DNA of 64,000 bases. Source: Coenobita brevimanus. Taxonomy: Eukaryota > Arthropoda > Malacostraca > Decapoda > Coenobitidae. The notes below the pieces were generated by a model that saw only the letters and a program-made list of their open reading frames with translations, was not told the origin of the DNA and ran no database searches. Made by a program: the position numbers and the translations under genes. How positions within the stretch are numbered: position 1 is the first letter of the stretch; each line of letters opens with the position of its first letter. Shown here piece after piece: positions 1 to 12,977 of this stretch. The stretch spans positions 11,371,093-11,435,092 of the forward strand of contig CM064690.1 of assembly GCA_032717465.1 (NCBI GenBank). Direction: 5' to 3'.

Positions 1-1250
1 TGTAGATGGAAGAGAGGTGGGAAGGAGGGACGGAGTGAAAGAGGAGGGATGGAGGAAAGGAAGAGAGGAGATAAGAGGGAGAAATGGAGGAGAGAAGCAT
101 GGAACAGTTGGTTGAGGTGAGAAATTGAAAACATTACAGGGATGGGAGAGGAAGGGAATGAAGAAAGGAGGAAACATGAGAGGTGGTAAGGATGAAAGGA
201 AAGAAAGAGGGGGAGTAGGTAGTTGTTGATACACAAGGAGAGGTATTTAGGGGTAAAAGGAGTATAAAGGAAACCAAATAGCAACAGAGCTGTTGGTCCT
301 CTCGAGGCTGTTTGTTACAGGATAGGTTATAATTAATGTAACTGCTTTGCCTGTCAAAGACAAGGATAGGAAAACAAGAAGGCTCCCCCCACCAAGAACG
401 CCGAAGCATTTAGGAAACAGTGAGAATAAACGCCATGCACCACAGAATAGCTGTCACGGAAATTGCACAGGAAAGGATAAAAGTAGATAATATTCTGTAT
501 TACCTAACCTGCAAGTGAAACATGGGGCAAGAGTGGAGGAGATGGAGAAGGAAGGATTGATTAATAGTGAGGGAAGAGACAGTATTGTAAAGGGGAAGAA
601 TGGAGAGAAGGAAGAGAAAGGGTTAGCTGATGTAATGTGGGGAGAAGGAGAGCATTACAAGGATGGGCAAAAGTGGAAGAAATAAATATGGGGGACTGAT
701 GGGTAGTGAGGAGACATTATGATGGATGGGAAAAGAGAAGGAGAAGAAAGAAAACAAGGAAGGGAAGGAAGGAGGAGAAATGGTTATTTGATTAATTGGG
801 GGGAAAACAAGGGATTACTAGAGTGGGAAAACGTGGAAGAGACAGAGATGGAAGAGTTGATGAATTGTGGAATGCTATTACTATGCTGGGGGAGAAAGAG
901 ATGGGGGATTGATGTAGAAGCGGCGAAGAGATGGGGGGGGGTATATGGCATAGATAGTGTGCTATGGGAAGGGAAGGAAGAATGAAGATAGTGCTATATT
1001 GCAAAAATGAGAGGAGTGGGCCGAAAGTGGAGGGAACTGGAACTGGGGGAGGGGAGGAGAGTTGGTGAAAGGGAAGAGAAGGGTGGAAATATGGTATACA
1101 TGATGAGGTATTGGAAGTGAGATGAATATAAAGAAGCACAGTAATTAAAGGGGTAAAGGAAGTGGATAGGGAAGTGGGAAATGGGGAGGGAAGTGGTGAC
1201 TGAGAGATATGGGGAGTAGGAATGGGGAGACAGTACAAAGTAAAGCAAGA
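1..1250. repeat. Purine-rich low-complexity tract
   Basis: The plus strand is overwhelmingly A and G for about 1.2 kb, with irregular runs of GGA, GAA and GGGA. It gives only low-complexity reading frames (Arg/Glu/Gly one way, Ser/Pro/Leu the other), so none is called as a gene. Two copies of a less purine-rich segment (301-480 and 1271-1470) mark an internal duplication. No gene is seen. Confidence 0.7.
301..480. repeat. Dispersed repeat, copy 1 of a 180-bp duplicated segment
   Basis: This segment shares a run of ordered blocks with 1271-1470: GAGG-TGTTTGTTA, AACTAATG-like, GACAAGGATAG, GGAAACA and CGTGCACCA-like, ending near AAAGCTGTCA. The copies are roughly 970 bp apart in the same orientation. 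This is either a local duplication or two insertions of one repeat. Confidence 0.5.
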
Positions 1251-1270
1251 ATAAGGCTATTGATTCTATT

Positions 1271-1470
1271 GAGGTCGTTTGTTAAAGGGGTGGTGGGGTG
1301 GTTGCAACTAATGCAACTTTTCTGTTAGTTATAGACAAGGATAGCAAAGCAGGAAGAATCCCTCCCACCCACCAAACCCTCCAGACGAAGCTGGCAGGAA
1401 ACAATGAAAAGGTCTACCGTGCACCATAGAAAAGCTGTCATAAGATTTCATGGAAAATAATGGAAGGATA
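1271..1470. repeat. Dispersed repeat, copy 2 of a 180-bp duplicated segment
   Basis: Same order of sequence blocks as 301-480, with small insertions and substitutions. Direct orientation. No coding potential. Confidence 0.5.
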
Positions 1471-1784
1471 TCATATTGTGCATTGTCTTAACCAGAAGGC
1501 GAAAATACATCTAGTCAACATTAGACACATATCGATATTATTCTGCGGGAGGAGGGGATAGGGATGGAGTAGGGAAGGAAGTGAAGACTCGACACAAAGG
1601 TTAGCATTATGAGACAAGATGGGGGATTAGGGTTAATGAATGGGAGCTCCAGATAGAGGGGAATGACCTGGAAGGAAGAATGAACTGAGTCAGGGGAAAC
1701 AGGACCAGTAATAGATCTAGTGGACGGAGGAAAACATGAATGAAGGAAGAGGCTCTATGAATCAGTACCGTAATGTTTAATGAC

Positions 1785-2165
1785 TAGAAGGAATGATGTT
1801 TAATGGATGGAAGGAATGTGCAGGGGGAAGGGAAGGCATGAACCAACAATGTTTAGTGGATGGAAGGAAGGATAGATGGAGGAAGGGGAGCCAAAGACCA
1901 ATAACATGTAGTGGATGGGAGGAAGAATGGATGAAGAAAGGGGTGTTATGGACCAGTAATATCTAGTGGGTGGGAGGAAGGATGCATGAAGGAAGGAGAG
2001 TCATGGATCAGTAATATCTAGTGGCAGGAAGGAAGGATGGATAATGGAAGGGGAGTCCTGGACCCCTGTCTAGTGTATGACAGAAGGTGACCCATGGACC
2101 AGCAATGTCTAGTAGAAGGAAGGAGGAATGGATGGAGGAATGGCAGCAATGGATCAGTAATTGTC
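1785..2165. repeat. Minisatellite, about 55-bp unit, about 6-7 units
   Basis: The landmark CCARTAAYATSTAGTGG recurs near 1843, 1898, 1953 and 2008, a steady 55-bp period, followed each time by GGAAGGAAGGATGGATG-like sequence. Later units are more decayed. No gene. Confidence 0.75.
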
Positions 2166-2312
2166 TGCCACCTTTCACTGTCCTTCCATCATCACTGTGT
2201 GAACTTGTCCTCACTCTAATAATTCTTTAGTGTTTATTTAGTTTTACTTTAATAGTTCAAAACTGTTTTAACTTCGTCTACTCAGCTGGTTGCTAGTTAA
2301 TGCTTTCGTATG

Positions 2313-2314
<2 letters not shown>

Positions 2315-2381
<67 letters not shown>
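2315..2381. repeat. (TA)n microsatellite
   Basis: About 33 uninterrupted TA units. It forms the low-coordinate edge of the GC-rich block that follows. Confidence 0.95.
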
Positions 2382-2383
<2 letters not shown>

Positions 2384-4126
2384 AAATACCGGCTCCGCGG
2401 AGCGAGCCAGACACCACGACCCTAGGAGGAGGGTACAGGGAGGTGACCCCCAACCCACAAGGAGATGACAGAGAGGCTCTTTTTCACCTGCCGAGCCTTC
2501 CGGGCATAAACAGCGTATCTCCCCCGTGACCCTACGCCCCTCTTCCCTGAGCCAGACCACCAGGCAGTGTACAGTAAAAGTACACTACACTTCAGCGGAG
2601 GGAACACTCACCAGAATCAGGGTGGGACTTTTATTAACAAGCTCCCAAGCACACCGTCGGACGGCGAGTCCCCTGGATCGGCCTCCTATTTAACAGAGGA
2701 CTCAGGAGCCTCAAGGGTTGCTATCCCCCTACGGCAGGAGGGTATGCTCCGTTGGAGTTGTGGCAAAAGCCAAGAGAATTCGTCCGACCTCTTCCTCCTC
2801 CCGTCCCTGGGACAAAACCTTCTCTGCCGGAAGGAGGGCATGCTCCATCGGAGCTGTGGCAAAAACCGAGAGAGTTTGTCTGACCTCTTCCTCCCACTGG
2901 GGCCGGGAAAGGAATCCTGACCCCTATGGAAGGAGGGCACACTCCGTCAGAGTTGTGGTAAAAACCGGGAGAGTTCGTCTGACCTCCTTCTCCCACCATC
3001 ACAGGGGCAGGAGTCCCAGGCCCTACGGCTGGAGTGCAGGCCCTGCTGGATCTGTGGCTGTGGCTGGGAGAGCCCAATGGGCACTATCTACCAGCCATGC
3101 GGGTCGGTGGTGTCCCGGAGAGTCTCCTCTGACTCCTCCCATTCTCCTGCCTCCTCTAGGAGTCCAGGCATTGCCCAACAGGGCTGCCTGACGGAGGGAG
3201 AGTCCCTTGGGCCTTCCCCGTAAACCCCTGACCGGAGTTTCGGCTAGGCCCTATGGGCCTGCCAAGCGGGAGTCTCGGCCCTCGGCCACCCTTCCTCTGC
3301 CAGTACCCCGGCTCCTGTAGAGGGGAACGCCCCTAGCGCCACCCACCATCTCTGTGGCAGAGTAAGGCCTGCCTCTCCCCACCTCTCTACCTGGGAAGGT
3401 GGGATTTACTCCCCTACAGGCTCTTCACCCGAGACCAGACTGGGCGAGACGTCCCTGAGGCCAGGGGTCCAGTCCTTGCAGCCTCGCCTTCCCCAGGTGC
3501 CGTCGGGCTCCGCCGGGACGAGAGGCCGCAGTCCAGTCCTGATGGCCTCCTCCTCCAGCCGAGACTGCAGTTCCCGAGTTAGCAGTCCTCCCCTGATGCC
3601 TGCTGTAGCCACCAGACCTCCCCCGGCGCCGGCAGCCGCAGTTTGCCTCTGTTGGACGAGATGGCAGCTCAGCCAGGGCACCGCCCTCCCTACAGCCGAC
3701 TGTAGGTCCAGGCCTCCCCAGGTCCCTCCCCAGTACCCCAACGACGACTAAGGGTCAGCGCCACGTGGCGCGCCTCCTGACCCTCTTCAGCCTTAGTACA
3801 GAGAGACCCGAATCACCCAGGGCCTCTGCAGAAAGAAGGCTGCCCACCACGCCACCCACCAACTCCTACGGGACTCGTGGCAACCCCACAGGCGAGCAAC
3901 CCCTGGAATACACTCCAGACGGCCCACCCCAATGCCCGGCTGCCTCCTGCAGTTCCTGGCGCAGGTCCTCCTGCCACCCGTGACCCGAGCACTCCCCTCT
4001 GTCTGTTCTGTGAGTAAAAGACTCTGAGGTTGTTTGTCCCCTAGTGTCTGGGAAGCCCCTACCCCAGTGGACCTGCTCCCCTCGCCCCAGTGTCTTCCCC
4101 TCCCCCAGTGTTACTTCCCCGTAACA
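2382..4126 (-). mobile_element. Possible solo LTR, GC-rich
   Basis: A 1.75-kb GC-rich block in an AT-rich setting. On the minus strand it begins TGTTACGGGGAAGTAACA at 4126, an LTR-like start. It carries an AATAAA polyadenylation signal at about 2631-2637, and 96-99 bp tandem repeats (2724-3040) of the kind found in LTR U3 regions. The expected matching terminus is not seen at 2382, where a (TA)n array abuts, so that end may be lost. The reading frames inside are repeat translations rich in Ser, Pro and Arg, not a recognisable protein. It could instead be an unrelated GC-rich repeat. Confidence 0.3.
2724..3040. repeat. Tandem repeat, 96-99 bp unit, about 3.3 copies
   Basis: The block GGAGGG-ATGCTCC-GAG-TGTGG recurs at 2745, 2841 and 2940, giving spacings of 96 and 99 bp. 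A fourth, decayed start lies near 3030. Spacings divisible by three keep one plus-strand frame open (2718-3191), which therefore shows a repeated Arg/Ser/Val-rich peptide. I read that as a by-product of the repeat, not a gene. Confidence 0.75.
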
Positions 4127-4130
4127 TGCA

Positions 4131-4167
4131 CTTATTGGTGGGGAATAGCGAACTCCCCACCAATAAG
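4131..4167. other. Perfect 14-bp hairpin, 9-nt loop
   Basis: CTTATTGGTGGGGA at 4131-4144 is exactly complementary to TCCCCACCAATAAG at 4154-4167. It lies directly beside the putative LTR edge at 4126. Confidence 0.85.
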
Positions 4168-4914
4168 CACATGTGCAGAGTGCATGGTGCTAGGCCATGG
4201 GCTGCCCCCATGTGTGACTATCCCCCCCTCAGTGTTACATACTGACAGACAGCATCAGTGCCGCATCCCCTCCCCCCCACTTTTTGCTTTGGCCATATGA
4301 AGTGAATAGAAAGTGATATATGAGGTGTACTCCCCTCCCCCTCCCCCCCTCTGTCCCATGCGCAGATAGATCGTGAATGCTATATTCTCTCGTCCTATGT
4401 AAGGCACACATAGCATAAGGCTAGCTAGGATATCGTCTGTGTCACGCGGGTGCATATAACTAGCATAGGCCATTAATGTTATGCAAATATATATCTAAGA
4501 ACTTGAATATATACTGTCGTCTATGTCACGCGTTTGAGTATATTGAGATACTTGACTGTCCCTGTTATGTATCTGAGACCAAGCACACCTGCTGTATTGT
4601 GTGAACCATATGTACGACACTGTGGAAATTATCATATGTAAGGAAAGGTAGAATACTGTGTAAAGGTCAAACTTGCTGAACAAAGTGGAGATATTTATTG
4701 TAAGGGCTAGCCTTCTGAGATTATCTGGTTATTATATGTCCCATAGTTTTGATCATGGGTGTGTATGTAGTTGTCTGTTATTGATATATAAGTGTGCCTT
4801 TGACCAGTTGTGTTTCGACTTTCCTTCCTTGCCTGTGACTGAACTGGTCGAGAACAAAGAACCCAAGGTCACACCGTACCTGAACCCGATAAGTCGGGAC
4901 TCAGAATACGCTGC

Positions 4915-4916
<2 letters not shown>
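4168..4916. other. Gene-free stretch with weak tandem duplication
   Basis: No convincing gene. Two related segments with CGTCTRTGTCACGCG start near 4433 and 4515, about 82 bp apart, so part of it is an old tandem duplication. The open frame at 4673-4918 lacks any recognised domain and runs into the (TA)n array. Confidence 0.4.
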
Positions 4917-5155
<239 letters not shown>

Positions 5156-5335
5156 ATCCAATGGAGCCCGGTGTCCGGAAGATTGGACAGAACTGGGATT
5201 TTTCAAGTCTTTATAAAGTAGGGAACCCCTGGGTAGGGACCTATGAGCTTCACGACTATGAGTCGATAGGCGGAGGCCGGTATGCTTCTTGCCCTCCCAG
5301 TGCAATGCCTCGCCCAGCGCCCCTGGGATCCAGTA

Positions 5336-5388
<53 letters not shown>
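5336..5388. repeat. (TA)n microsatellite
   Basis: About 26 TA units, separated from the array at 4917-5155 by 180 bp of unique sequence without coding potential. Confidence 0.95.
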
Positions 5389-5391
<3 letters not shown>

Positions 5392-5900
5392 CTTTTCAAG
5401 GGGGATTAGAAGAGGTCCTGGAACTTTCTATTTCAGCTTTCACAGACTAATGCACAGTATTTGTGCACACTTGTTCACTATTACAAGTGACCTCAAGTAA
5501 ACTCCGACTGATGACCTCAAATGAGGAGTCTGAAATACAAGAGGCTAATATGCCAAAATCAAGTTTTGAGATACTGAGAGTTCTAAGTTTGGCAACCTTT
5601 AAGAACACGCAGCAACCACACTTATAAACCTATCTTCATGAAACTTTGCAGATTACTATGTACATGTGCCTAGATTATACCTATAAGATTCAGTAATGTG
5701 TCGTTAATAATGAGCCCGTGCAGCCCTAATAATGTGTGCTTACTTGAAAACGTATCATTCCTGTGCGAAAGTCACCAAAATGACACCAGAAAAGGCAGAT
5801 ACGGTAATAGCAATAAAAATTCATGTCATAAGAATTATTACATACCTTCCTAAGCACACTTCGTGGCTTATGTGATGAGAGGAGAGGGTTATTGTCTTAA

Positions 5901-6191
5901 TTAATAATGGAGGAGGTCGTCATCCACATCGACTTCCCAAAACTGCTGATCCCAAAATGCCTTGAAAATAGCTTCCAGTTTTTCATTTTCTACCTTGTCA
6001 AAGCAGAAACACTTGCGCTTTTCACCAGCATTCCTGGAGGGAACAACAAGCTTCTTTCGTCGAGACACACTCTCCTCACCAAAGTTACGCTTCCTCTTTA
6101 CAACCTTCATATACCACTGTTCCATGTTACGTGCATGCTTGCTACTATGCCCAGAAGACCCAGGGACATTTTTACTATCATTACCACACAT
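5901..6191 (-). pseudogene. Possible N-terminal exon of a multicopy hypothetical protein
   Basis: A 96-residue frame starts with ATG at 6191. It has a basic stretch around residues 28-45 (MKVVKRKRNFGEE) and then GEKRKCFCFDKVENEKLEAI at about 58-77, followed by FKAFWD. The order basic block, K-x-C-x-C, then IF-x-x-FW resembles the start of a large hypothetical-protein family multicopy in crustacean and insect genomes, where the Cys segment reads roughly K-C-x-x-K-C and is followed by IF-x-x-F/Y-W. The frame ends DDDLLHY-stop with no clear splice donor or downstream exon. It is a fragment or pseudo-exon. The family match is from memory of sequence style, not a search. Confidence 0.3.
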
Positions 6192-6589
6192 TTCTGCACA
6201 GGTTTATCTACAAAATACTGCACAAAATGAAAGTAAATAACACCAATATGGCAGAGTAGAGCAGCTATGCGAATGAAGCAGACAGGGAGGGCAAAACAGG
6301 CGCTGATTGGCCAGTGAAGTGGGTGGGGACAACATACGGTTTGCTGATTGGATACCACACAAGGACACTGAGAGAACATTCTCCAGTTGCATATTCTCGC
6401 TCAGACACAAACATACCCTAATGCACAATAAGAAAAAAAAATAGCCTCAGAATAATGGGAATATCTAATGGAGCAAGGCCGAATCTACATTTCCTGCTTC
6501 ACTGCCCAGATGGAAGGGGGACTAAAGTTTATGACTCTGTCATAAAACGAAAATGGGAAACCTGAAGCATTCACCTCTTGTACTTCAAA

Positions 6590-6955
6590 CTCCTCAGATG
6601 ACCTCGGAGGTCAACTTCACATAGCCTATGTAGGAACTGTGGTCTCAATGTCAAAAATTGGGCTGCTGGGCCCAGGCGTTAGAGCGTGTATTACCGGTGA
6701 CCTCAAATGACCTCCAACATGTGACCTCAAATGCCCTCAGAGGTCAACTACACATAGCCTATGTCTGACCTGAAGGTCATGTGAGTCTCCATGCCAAAAC
6801 ATTGGGCTGCTGGGTCCAGTCGTTCAAGTGTGCATTACCGGTGACCTCAAGTAACCTCTGACAAGTGACCTCAAATGACAATGGAGGTCAACCTCACATA
6901 GCCTATGTCCGAACTGGGGGATCATGTAAGTTTCCATGCCAATTATTGGGCAGCA
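6590..6955. repeat. Tandem repeat, about 144-bp unit, rich in TGACCT
   Basis: Landmarks CACATAGCCTATGT (6618, 6751, 6895) and TTACCGGTGACCTCA (6691, 6835) give spacings of 133 and 144 bp, so about 2.5 units. Each unit carries several TGACCT or AGGTCA hexamers. One pair at 6698-6713 is TGACCT-CAAA-TGACCT. No coding potential. Confidence 0.75.
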
Positions 6956-7111
6956 GGGATACCTGACGTTGCCTGGGCCAAAAAAGCCAACACTCCAAGG
7001 GTGAACTCACATGAACTAGATTTAAATTTTAACCCCCGTAAAATCATTCCTGGGTCACTCTAATTCAGAATATATGTGGGTCTGGGGGTCGTTGGCCCTT
7101 GGCCTGATCCA

Positions 7112-7113
<2 letters not shown>

Positions 7114-7188
<75 letters not shown>
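7114..7188. repeat. (TA)n microsatellite
   Basis: About 37 TA units, followed by TCTATCTATC and a short second TA run that directly abuts the SINE-1 head at 7212. Confidence 0.95.
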
Positions 7189-7192
<4 letters not shown>

Positions 7193-7211
7193 TATCTATC
7201 TATATATATAC

Positions 7212-7597
7212 GGAGCCTCTATGGTACAGTGGTAGAGCGTGCGTTTCGCACGCTGGTGAGCGAGGGTTCGCCTCCCGCCAGAGTTGTAAAAACTTTGGGA
7301 AGTGTTCACAAAGTCACTTGCTACTTTGGCGGACACAAGGGGTGCTGTGGTTGAACCAGTGTCGCATACTAGTATGCTTGCACCCAGTCGGCTTTTGGCG
7401 GGCCGATTACACTTGGTTCACAGACTACACACACATCCAAAGCCACTACAACACTACAATTACACTTACAAGCACTTCTCACCCTACATACAGTCTCTAT
7501 CAGACAGCCTAAGCAACTTGGTAGAGATTCATTGGCTGTATCGGCCCTGCTTCGGTAGGGATAGGCCCGCAGTGGACATTAACGGCTGATGATGATG

Positions 7598-7599
<2 letters not shown>
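7212..7599 (+). mobile_element. SINE-1 copy a, tRNA-headed, complete
   Basis: The 5' head (about 7214-7285) looks like a tRNA gene. It has an A-box-like TGGTACAGTGGTAGAGCG, a stem-loop in anticodon position, and a B-box-like GGGTTCG-CTCCCG. A conserved 310-bp body follows (CACCCAGTCGGCTT; CAAGCACTTCTCACCCTACA; GGCTGTATCG; GGATAGGCC), then a (GAT)n tail. The same head, body and tail recur at 13885-14289, 48450-48829 and 51368-51744, and body plus tail at 22068-22257. This defines a SINE family of about 390 bp. Pol III transcription and LINE-dependent mobility are inferred from SINE biology. The copy has (TA)n on both sides. Confidence 0.85.

Positions 7600-7644
<45 letters not shown>
7599..7644. 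repeat. (TA)n microsatellite
   Basis: About 22 TA units directly after the (GAT)n tail of SINE-1 copy a. Confidence 0.95.
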
Positions 7645-7647
<3 letters not shown>

Positions 7648-7756
7648 ACCTGTGGTCACTTCATTAAGGGCAGGTAACACACTGTCACACCTGCCTTATC
7701 ACCTACACGGAAACCCAGTTTAGCGGATGACCGCGAGCGGTCCCAGTTATGTTCTT

Positions 7757-7757
7757 T

Positions 7758-7833
<76 letters not shown>
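7757..7833. repeat. (TG)n(AG)n compound microsatellite
   Basis: (TG)13 runs straight into about 25 AG units. A purine-rich tract without a gene follows to about 8040. Confidence 0.95.
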
Positions 7834-9753
<1,920 letters not shown>

Positions 9754-9826
<73 letters not shown>

Positions 9827-9841
9827 GTGTGTGTGTGTGTG
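9754..9841. repeat. (TA)n(TG)n microsatellite
   Basis: About 35 TA units, then about 8 TG units. It forms the 5' edge of the RTE-like LINE copy that follows. Confidence 0.95.
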
Positions 9842-11880
9842 CAGCATGTGATGTGGTGTGTGGGAGGAAGAGAAGACAGAAGGGGGTGCAACGAACAACG
9901 TGGTGGAATGAAGAGGTGAGACAGGCTGTGGCACAAAAGAAGAAAGCATACAATGAATGGATGAGAAATAGGGACGTGGAAGAAGTTGAGGTGGAAGAGA
10001 GACTTATATGTAGAAACAAAGAGAGAAGCGAAAAGATTAGTAAGAGAGAGTAAGAAGATTGTGGATGAGCAATTTCGAAGGAATTTGAGTGTAAAGTGGA
10101 GGGACTGTAAAAATATGTTCTGGAAAGAGGTGAAAGGAGTAAGACAGGGTGGAAGTGAGGTTAGCAGGGGAGTGAAAGATAAAAATGGTAGATTACTAGT
10201 GGAGAAGGGAGAAAAAGTGAGCAGATGGAGAGAACACTTTAAGGAATTGTTGAACATACAGGATGGAAGTGATGCGATTATAAGTGGCTGCAGAATGGCT
10301 GGGAGAAGGAGGGAGGTGAGAAGACAGGCAGAAATCAGCAGGATAGAAGTTGTGGAAGCAATGAAGAAAGTTAAATTGGGGAAAGCCCCAGGAATTGATG
10401 AAGTGTGTGGTGAAATGCTGAAACATGAGGGAGAGATAGTAGTAGAATGAATGTGGAAGATGTGCAGATTGGCCTGGGAGGAAGGTAGAGTCCCGGAGGA
10501 TTGGAAGTCAGGTATAATTATTCCCTTGTACAAAGGAAAAGGGGAAAAAGAAGTGTGTGGTAGTCATAGGGGCATTTGTCTTCTTAGTATAATAGGAAAA
10601 GTGTATGGTAGGATACTTACTGACAGAGTTAGAGAAAGAACAGAGGAATTAGTTGGAGAAGAACAGGGAGGCTTTAGGAAGGGAAGAGGTTGTGTAGATC
10701 AGATATTCATTCATAGATCTTTAGTAGAAAAGTTTCTAGAGAAGGGAAAGAAGTTGTATGTGGCTTTCATGGATTTAGAGAAAGCAAATGACAGGGTGGA
10801 TAGACAAGGATTGTGGAAAGTATTAAGAATATATGGAGTAGATGGGAAGTTGTTGAATGTTGTGAAGTGTATGTATGATGGTGCTAAGGCTGCAGTGCGT
10901 GTGGATGGTGAACTAGGTGAATTTTTCTCTTTGAAGGTTGGGTTGAAACAGGGATGTGTCATGTCTCCATGGTTGTTCAATCTGTACATGGATGGGGTAA
11001 TAAAAGAGGTACAAGGTAGGGCAGTGGATGTTGGAGTGGCCCTGGTGAGAGAGGAGAGTGTTTGGAAACTCCCTGTACTGTTGTCTGCAGATGATACTGT
11101 GTTGTTGAGTGAAGACGAAGGGGAGCTGCAAGGCTTGGTGGATGAGTTTGGGAGTGTGTAAGAAACGTAATCTAAAGGTGAATGTAGGGAAGAGTAAAGT
11201 AATGGTCTTTGAGAGAGGTGAAGTCAGTGAATGTACAGCGAGGTTGGATGGTGAGGAATTAGAAAATGTGAGTACGTTTAAGTACTTGGGTAGTGTGATG
11301 AGTAAGGATGGAGGTTTGGAGGATGAAGTGCTTGAAAGGGTACAGCAGGGAAGAAAGGTTGCTGGTTCCTTGAAAGCAGTGATAAGAAACAGGGATGTGA
11401 GCATGGAAATGAAAAAGTTACATGACAGTATTGTGATACCAACTCTAACATATGGAAGTGAAGCTTGGACGTTGTTGGAAGGACACAATTCAAGAGTAAG
11501 AGCAGTGGAAAGGAGTTATTTAAGAGGAGACTGTGGAGTCACATGGAGAGACAGGCTGAAGAATGAGGATATAAAGGAGCGTTGCAGTGTGGATGTGGAT
11601 GTGATAGGAAGTGTTCTGAGGAACACACTGAGGTGGTTTGGCCATGTGGAGAGGATGGAGGGTGAAAGACTGACGAAGAGAGTGTATGTGAGTGAGGTGA
11701 AGGGAGGAAGAGGGAGGGGGAGGCCGAGGATGAGATGGAGGGATTGGGTGGAGAAGTATATGAGAGAGGGGGGTGTGAGTTGGGAGCAGGGCAGTGAAAT
11801 GGAGGGGGACAGGACGAAGTGAAGGCGATTTGTTTGTGGCCACCCCAAACGGGATTGAGGCGTCTGGCAATAGATAGATA
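9842..11880 (+). pseudogene. RTE-like LINE (RTE-A), 5'-truncated ORF2: reverse transcriptase
   Basis: Encodes most of the reverse transcriptase and C-terminal domain of a non-LTR retrotransposon. Visible in order: TTWWNEEVRQAV, the RT entry LGKAPGID at about 10378, ICLLSIIGKVYGRIL, GGFRKGRGCVDQIF, VAFMDLEKANDRVDR, LKQGCVMSPWLFNLYMDG, the catalytic block SADDTVLLSED at about 11087, KYLGSVMSKDG, LTYGSEAWTL, RWFGHVERM and GRPRMRWRD. The frame is broken: shifts near 10035 and 11130, and a TGA at 10447 where the other copy has Trp. The endonuclease part is missing, so this copy cannot move by itself. The 3' end is GGCGTCTGGCAATAGATAGA, a short microsatellite-like tail. Clade by motif style is RTE-like; a phylogeny could change that. 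Confidence 0.85.
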
Positions 11881-11885
11881 GACAG

Positions 11886-12052
<167 letters not shown>

Positions 12053-12632
12053 GTAAGGATGGAAGTTTAGAGGGTGAAGTGCTTGAAAGGGTACAACAAG
12101 GAAGAAAGGTTGCTGGTTCCTTGAAAGCAGTGATAAGAAATAGGAAAGTGAGCATGGAAGTAGAAAAATCTCTGCATGATTGTATTGTGATATCAACTCT
12201 AACGTATGGAAGTGAAGCTTGGACCTTGTTGGAGGGACAGAAGTCAAGAGTGAGAGCAGTGGAATGAGTTATTTTAGCGGAGCATGTGGAGTCACATGAA
12301 AAGACAGACTGATAAATAAGGAAGTGAAGGAGAGTTGCAGTGTGGATGTGAATGTCATAGGAACTGTTAGGAGAAATACACTGAGGTGGTTTTGCCATGT
12401 GGAGAGGATGGACAGCGAGAAACTAATGAGGAGGGTGTATGTGAGTGAGGTGAAGGGGAGGAGAGGGAGGGGGAGGCCGAGGATGAGATGGATGGATGGA
12501 TTGGAGACGTATATGAGAGATGGGGGTGTGAGCTGGGGGGAGGGCATTGAATGGCGGGGGACATGGAGACATTTTTTTTGTGGCCACTCCTTACGAGATT
12601 AAGGCGTCGGGCAATAGATTAGGTAGATAGGT
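12053..12632 (+). pseudogene. RTE-A LINE, 3' fragment of ORF2
   Basis: A second, shorter copy of the same LINE in the same orientation. It begins inside KDGSLEGEVLERVQQGRKVA and covers LTYGSEAWTL, the HVERM and GRPRMRWMD blocks and the 3' end GGCGTCGGGCAATAGATTAG. A TGA at about 12266 and a frameshift separate the two halves. It is a 5'-truncated copy, as is usual for LINE insertions. Confidence 0.85.
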
Positions 12633-12799
12633 CTTTATGTAAATTTTTAATGAGTCTGAATTTCTGGAATGTAACATCTTGTGGTGGTACTTTTTTTTTT
12701 TTTTTTTAGTGTGTGTGAACTCTTTCCATGAGTTTATTCAATTAGGTGTATTTATTTTCTATATATGCATGAGGCTATTTTTCATGAGACAGTCAAATG

Positions 12800-12833
<34 letters not shown>

Positions 12834-12878
12834 GAATGTTCGGAAAATAGTTATGATGATGATGATGATGATGATGAT
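12800..12878. repeat. (TA)n and (GAT)n microsatellites
   Basis: About 16 TA units (12800-12832), then (GAT)8 at about 12853-12878. The stretch 12633-12977 holds no other feature I can support. Confidence 0.9.
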
Positions 12879-12977
12879 TTAATACTTATGTCAATTAAAT
12901 CAAGTGAAAGATCTGTATATGTTGGCGTGTTTGAATTTGTGAACTAAATTGAAAGGTTTAATTGTATGTCTATTGTG

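Noticed and set aside
2268..2560. Open frames of Ile-Tyr repeats over (TA)n arrays, here and at about 4753, 7076, 8591, 9587, 14115, 26437, 27474, 48072, 48698 and 51447
   Set aside because: They are translations of (TA)n microsatellites with short unique tails and no domain.
2718..3191. 157-codon Arg/Ser-rich repeat protein
   Set aside because: The repeat length is divisible by three, which keeps a frame open by chance; no start context, no homologous feel, and the opposite strand is equally open.
2382..4126. CpG island promoter of a host gene
   Set aside because: No gene follows on either side, and the block contains tandem repeats and an LTR-like start.
6698..6713. Proven hormone response element
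   Set aside because: Spacing fits a DR4 site, but it lies in a tandem repeat with no gene nearby; only potential binding is claimed.
7214..7285. Functional tRNA gene
   Set aside because: The tRNA-like part is joined to the same 310-bp body in five places, so it is a SINE head; pairing in the acceptor arm is poor.
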